This document shows, piece by piece, positions 48,601 to 49,143 of a stretch of 49,143 nt of DNA (its first letter is position 1; the number at the start of each line of letters is the position of its first letter). The notes beneath the pieces are model-generated. The model saw only the letters and a list, made by a program, of their open reading frames with translations. It was not told the DNA's origin and made no database searches. The position numbers and the translations under genes are program-made. Origin of the DNA: a virus; the IMG/VR virus record IMGVR_UViG_3300035698_015048, positions 1 to 49,143 of that record; one strand, given 5' to 3'.

Positions 48601-49143
48601 AATTAGCTAAAATAAGATATGATATCGAAGGCATTAACATTGAATTGAATAAACTCAAAGACCCATTTGAAATGGTTGGAAGAAAAGTTGCTTCAGATAT
48701 TGGTGGAGCTTTTCAATCTGTGATTGACGAACAGACCAAGGGTGGATTATCTGATCTTATGAATAGATTTTCTCCGGTTAAAATTGGTCCTCAATCAGTT
48801 GGAGATAAAATAACTGATACGTTAATGAATAACGCTCAAAAAATCGGCGAAGAAATGGCTACGGGTTTTAAGGGCGGAGTTAACGGAATTGGTGGAACTA
48901 CCGCTGGAGCAGGATCATTAGCCAGTATGGTAGCAGATAGAGCTTCTTCCGGGAATATGGAACAAGGACTTACTCCTGCTGAAATACAGGCAATCGGAAA
49001 TCTGGTTGGTTCTGCTGGTCAATTTGGCGGAATAGCTGCAAATGCTTTAGGAGCCAATGTTCAAGTTGGCGGAAAAATGGCGCAGGCAGGAACTGGTATC
49101 GGACAAGGTGTGGGCGGCATTCTTGGAACTATTATTGGTGGAC
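42639..49143 (+). CDS. Tape measure protein (partial, runs off the window)
   Basis: The frame is open for at least 2,168 codons from the ATG at 42639 (GAGGAA upstream). A coiled coil with a tandem 29-residue repeat is near residues 125-180. It is followed by the TP901-type core (AVKKSGAAAKSAGVSFNELNGMVAVVG and RRIFRNIAADKKSLQAF, about 365-430), hydrophobic segments around 555-590 and 690-745, and long helical stretches. A glycine-rich hydrophobic region closes the visible part. It sets tail length and probably helps DNA cross the membrane. The 3' end lies outside. Confidence 0.93.
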   Translation, partial: MPDNVILGFELAGFSGNKKITLDQANAEIQKLINKAREFEATFGRAMTRGQAGASSGVAGMSQPGLSGSGSGAFMRTGETVIAKSRSLNKEAAQEDKDEQKRYVRRHMEAIKKVAKEERDAAKEKEKELKRLRSLDKMVSDDEIKNAINLRKVKEKELKRLRDLDKKMADDQMKNAKNERARLEKAGRSRRKLANAHRGMINQMVKDNKRGEVSFNTVLSRVVKWGGAISIIMGVERALKSMFSTMMDVEQGFIEIERVSDPLFFSMQETIKNTKIVAKEYAVSIMDAQSAIKLFIQQGFSMNDSLDLARASLAAVNISELNAMASTEALTAAIIQFNKPAEEAMNIVSAWSNVADTTAIDVSHMADAVKKSGAAAKSAGVSFNELNGMVAVVGSATRKSGQQIGTALRRIFRNIAADKKSLQAFVDLGVHVRTITGETRDMTDMLGDLNKVWGKFSSDQKKTFAIKTGKRFFNEMLILMDNYDDALIATESSINSFGVATVKNEKTLGSINKQVQALKTEFQGLSVSVGDSGILEVMRGAVVAIKIVIKQLESIPKMAKVGVIALAGLATAFAALSGAMGFLTLGNVNLAKTLTTKYRLWKLNNLEMAKNLTISLKNKSAIKAIATELGLERKQVVELIKERQRLNAVRQSRQTTLSGEKPGASAKWQGRAMAGAGVGVGIGIAGSIIGGAMLSKDKDSMAGTAISGMSGSLAAAAGIFMMMPGLIGGVVAALITLGGVFGALFQMQEKKRKIALAAMEAYKKEADLSRLKVSGLRVSYLQLSKEMEKEGPLRNLKKIKDLTKKITEISPELIEGFDRMGNPILVAAKNMDLLKTKIDEAISKLGDLGTQSARAFFFKQEEAKKPTGGPDFFGTAHKNRTLSKTTTKLNMSTGIMNRFNSPLRESGFDFSDEATYFRKLLEEIEKFSTKINAELDKPDNFSKERIKMRNEQNVVLMDSKKEINDQLSKMKEQAEIEGRVGLRGKFGDKLSESFGTGVLDPDRLKKTISNLGGTYGSQAGASEFAKIMISELGKDIDKAWSEGLISLISNDFSKSIVDGLGDDVKKAFNSGGGIDVNEFKNSKVLQQLRDGIVGGTMFVVADAKNTIQRRLISVGKKDGELQFYDSVLGSIVGEKGLLLKKGQMVKVIADLAATKDSEEGLPGDSDGGGKGDRIKYDRLETFIPQLMEHNKRLFSIQSRHLSDMQKLTDESPFSAKAIERESRELAKALNMREKILGGADKSLVGKFKDIKEGKGSGAKKSALAGRFLEFQGQKNRVTSMATLEFMQDEFVAEVAKGRAGIKALEGKKDSEGKPIKGVPALLEAAKKELNSLIKLQTKLSDMTLEVEKSLKTTLKAQHAFDAAILKSSTSMAELVFGTNRMKVSLSEALGILKEDSGALNAFSGLISALPGMTGRSVDVAIAQFSNLRDQINLLSTGPEDGGVLQRLLFIKGPKTESAVKEALGDSLQAIRKGLADEGLKFSDLFKNGSISDDHMKNLLLKARKIGVGQLTEMANSLKSIFAFVSGQVSNMAKGKDPVTGMPLADSVDLKKMMGGFGQFGDFAQASLDKEILSPFIAINSELQKSTHEFDIWDNKLQTLGSLVSKMHSAVINLKTANQKIVNDVLSRYGTSLDEIQKKTVELQRRFETISDIKSGITGAGREGSIELGIERTVLERQYNRSIAETVDKAAGLSPEMEQFKRISEEVTTKMREAMDQTQIGRHINQLIDSLNSLSMGLGTLNTLLGGSGTPNAIGSSANSGLANKPYFDEKSSKTLFGDSSPFHDMKKKTGLSLGNSNLLKTIENYNATKKAEGNKKSTAPIDVDYSKLISDAKAAQEVYNKDSADNDTETAVFELNKGMTKLYSSTAAWSMTMSEAGIAMKFNQSAISNLDTAIGKLTAAYAINGKQANLDQIEVLQKIREEYEQNILVLNIYKAGVDSVASAVTGFSFAMGDAMVEHENKMLELQHDRIELQRDLADAQASGADESELAKIRYDIEGINIELNKLKDPFEMVGRKVASDIGGAFQSVIDEQTKGGLSDLMNRFSPVKIGPQSVGDKITDTLMNNAQKIGEEMATGFKGGVNGIGGTTAGAGSLASMVADRASSGNMEQGLTPAEIQAIGNLVGSAGQFGGIAANALGANVQVGGKMAQAGTGIGQGVGGILGTIIGG
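43014..43166 (+). repeat. Tandem coiled-coil repeat in the tape measure gene
   Basis: Two units with period 87 bases begin at 43014 and 43101 and both start GAAAAAGAACTTAAAAGA. They encode EKELKRLR(S/D)LDK...DD(E/Q)(I/M)KNA. Confidence 0.8.

Noticed and set aside
1-49143. CRISPR arrays, insertion sequences or integrase
   Set aside because: No regularly spaced repeats, transposase motifs or recombinase genes were seen; the intein is the only mobile element supported.

Overview
The window is part of the genome of a large, AT-rich, tailed double-stranded DNA phage. Virtually every gene lies on the + strand, genes are short and overlap or abut, and about eleven tRNA or tRNA-like loci sit among small hypothetical genes. 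The right half reads in the classic head-to-tail order: small terminase candidate, holin, large terminase, portal, protease/scaffold, decoration protein, capsid, connectors, tail tube, tail chaperones, tape measure. I see no sheath gene before the tape measure, which favours a long-tailed siphovirus. The host is unknown. A lipoprotein, a soluble transglycosylase-type lysin and a heptosyltransferase-like enzyme hint at a Gram-negative host, but this is inference.

Layout. 1-250: end of a GC-richer gene and a structured leader RNA with two hairpins whose loops are complementary. 248-7,300: nucleotide and DNA metabolism (macro domain protein, NAD-dependent DNA ligase, PD-(D/E)XK nuclease, NadR-like P-loop protein, dNMP kinase), a SemiSWEET-like membrane protein and a membrane-anchored transglycosylase. 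7,400-13,700: accessory zone with near-perfect sigma70 promoters, structured leaders, tRNAs (Ala, Glu, Gln, Thr, Ser, Ser, Asn and one with a UAG anticodon), broken tRNAs, a possible radical-SAM-like protein and many small zinc-ribbon or unknown proteins. 13,735-15,690: a promoter, a frameshifted small gene and a GC-rich island with paralogous small genes, a Lar-like zinc finger and a DUF551-like gene cut by an in-frame TGA. 15,690-24,250: lipoprotein, two sigma-like factors, a PPP phosphatase, a sulfotransferase-like protein, a small heat-shock protein, a RuvC-like resolvase and two glycosyltransferase genes (one a GT2-GT9 fusion). 24,229-49,143: packaging, lysis and virion genes. These include a large terminase interrupted by an intein with a shrunken LAGLIDADG domain, a protease-scaffold gene with an in-frame internal start, a GT4 glycosyltransferase between capsid and connector genes, and an open tape-measure gene of at least 2,168 codons.

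How it may work together. TTGACA-N17-TATAAT promoters sit in the accessory/early half. A different recurring motif, GTTAAWTAT, lies just upstream of several genes, including late operons. Together with two sigma-like factors this suggests a switch from host to phage promoter specificity. That model is inference; the motifs and domains are what the sequence shows.
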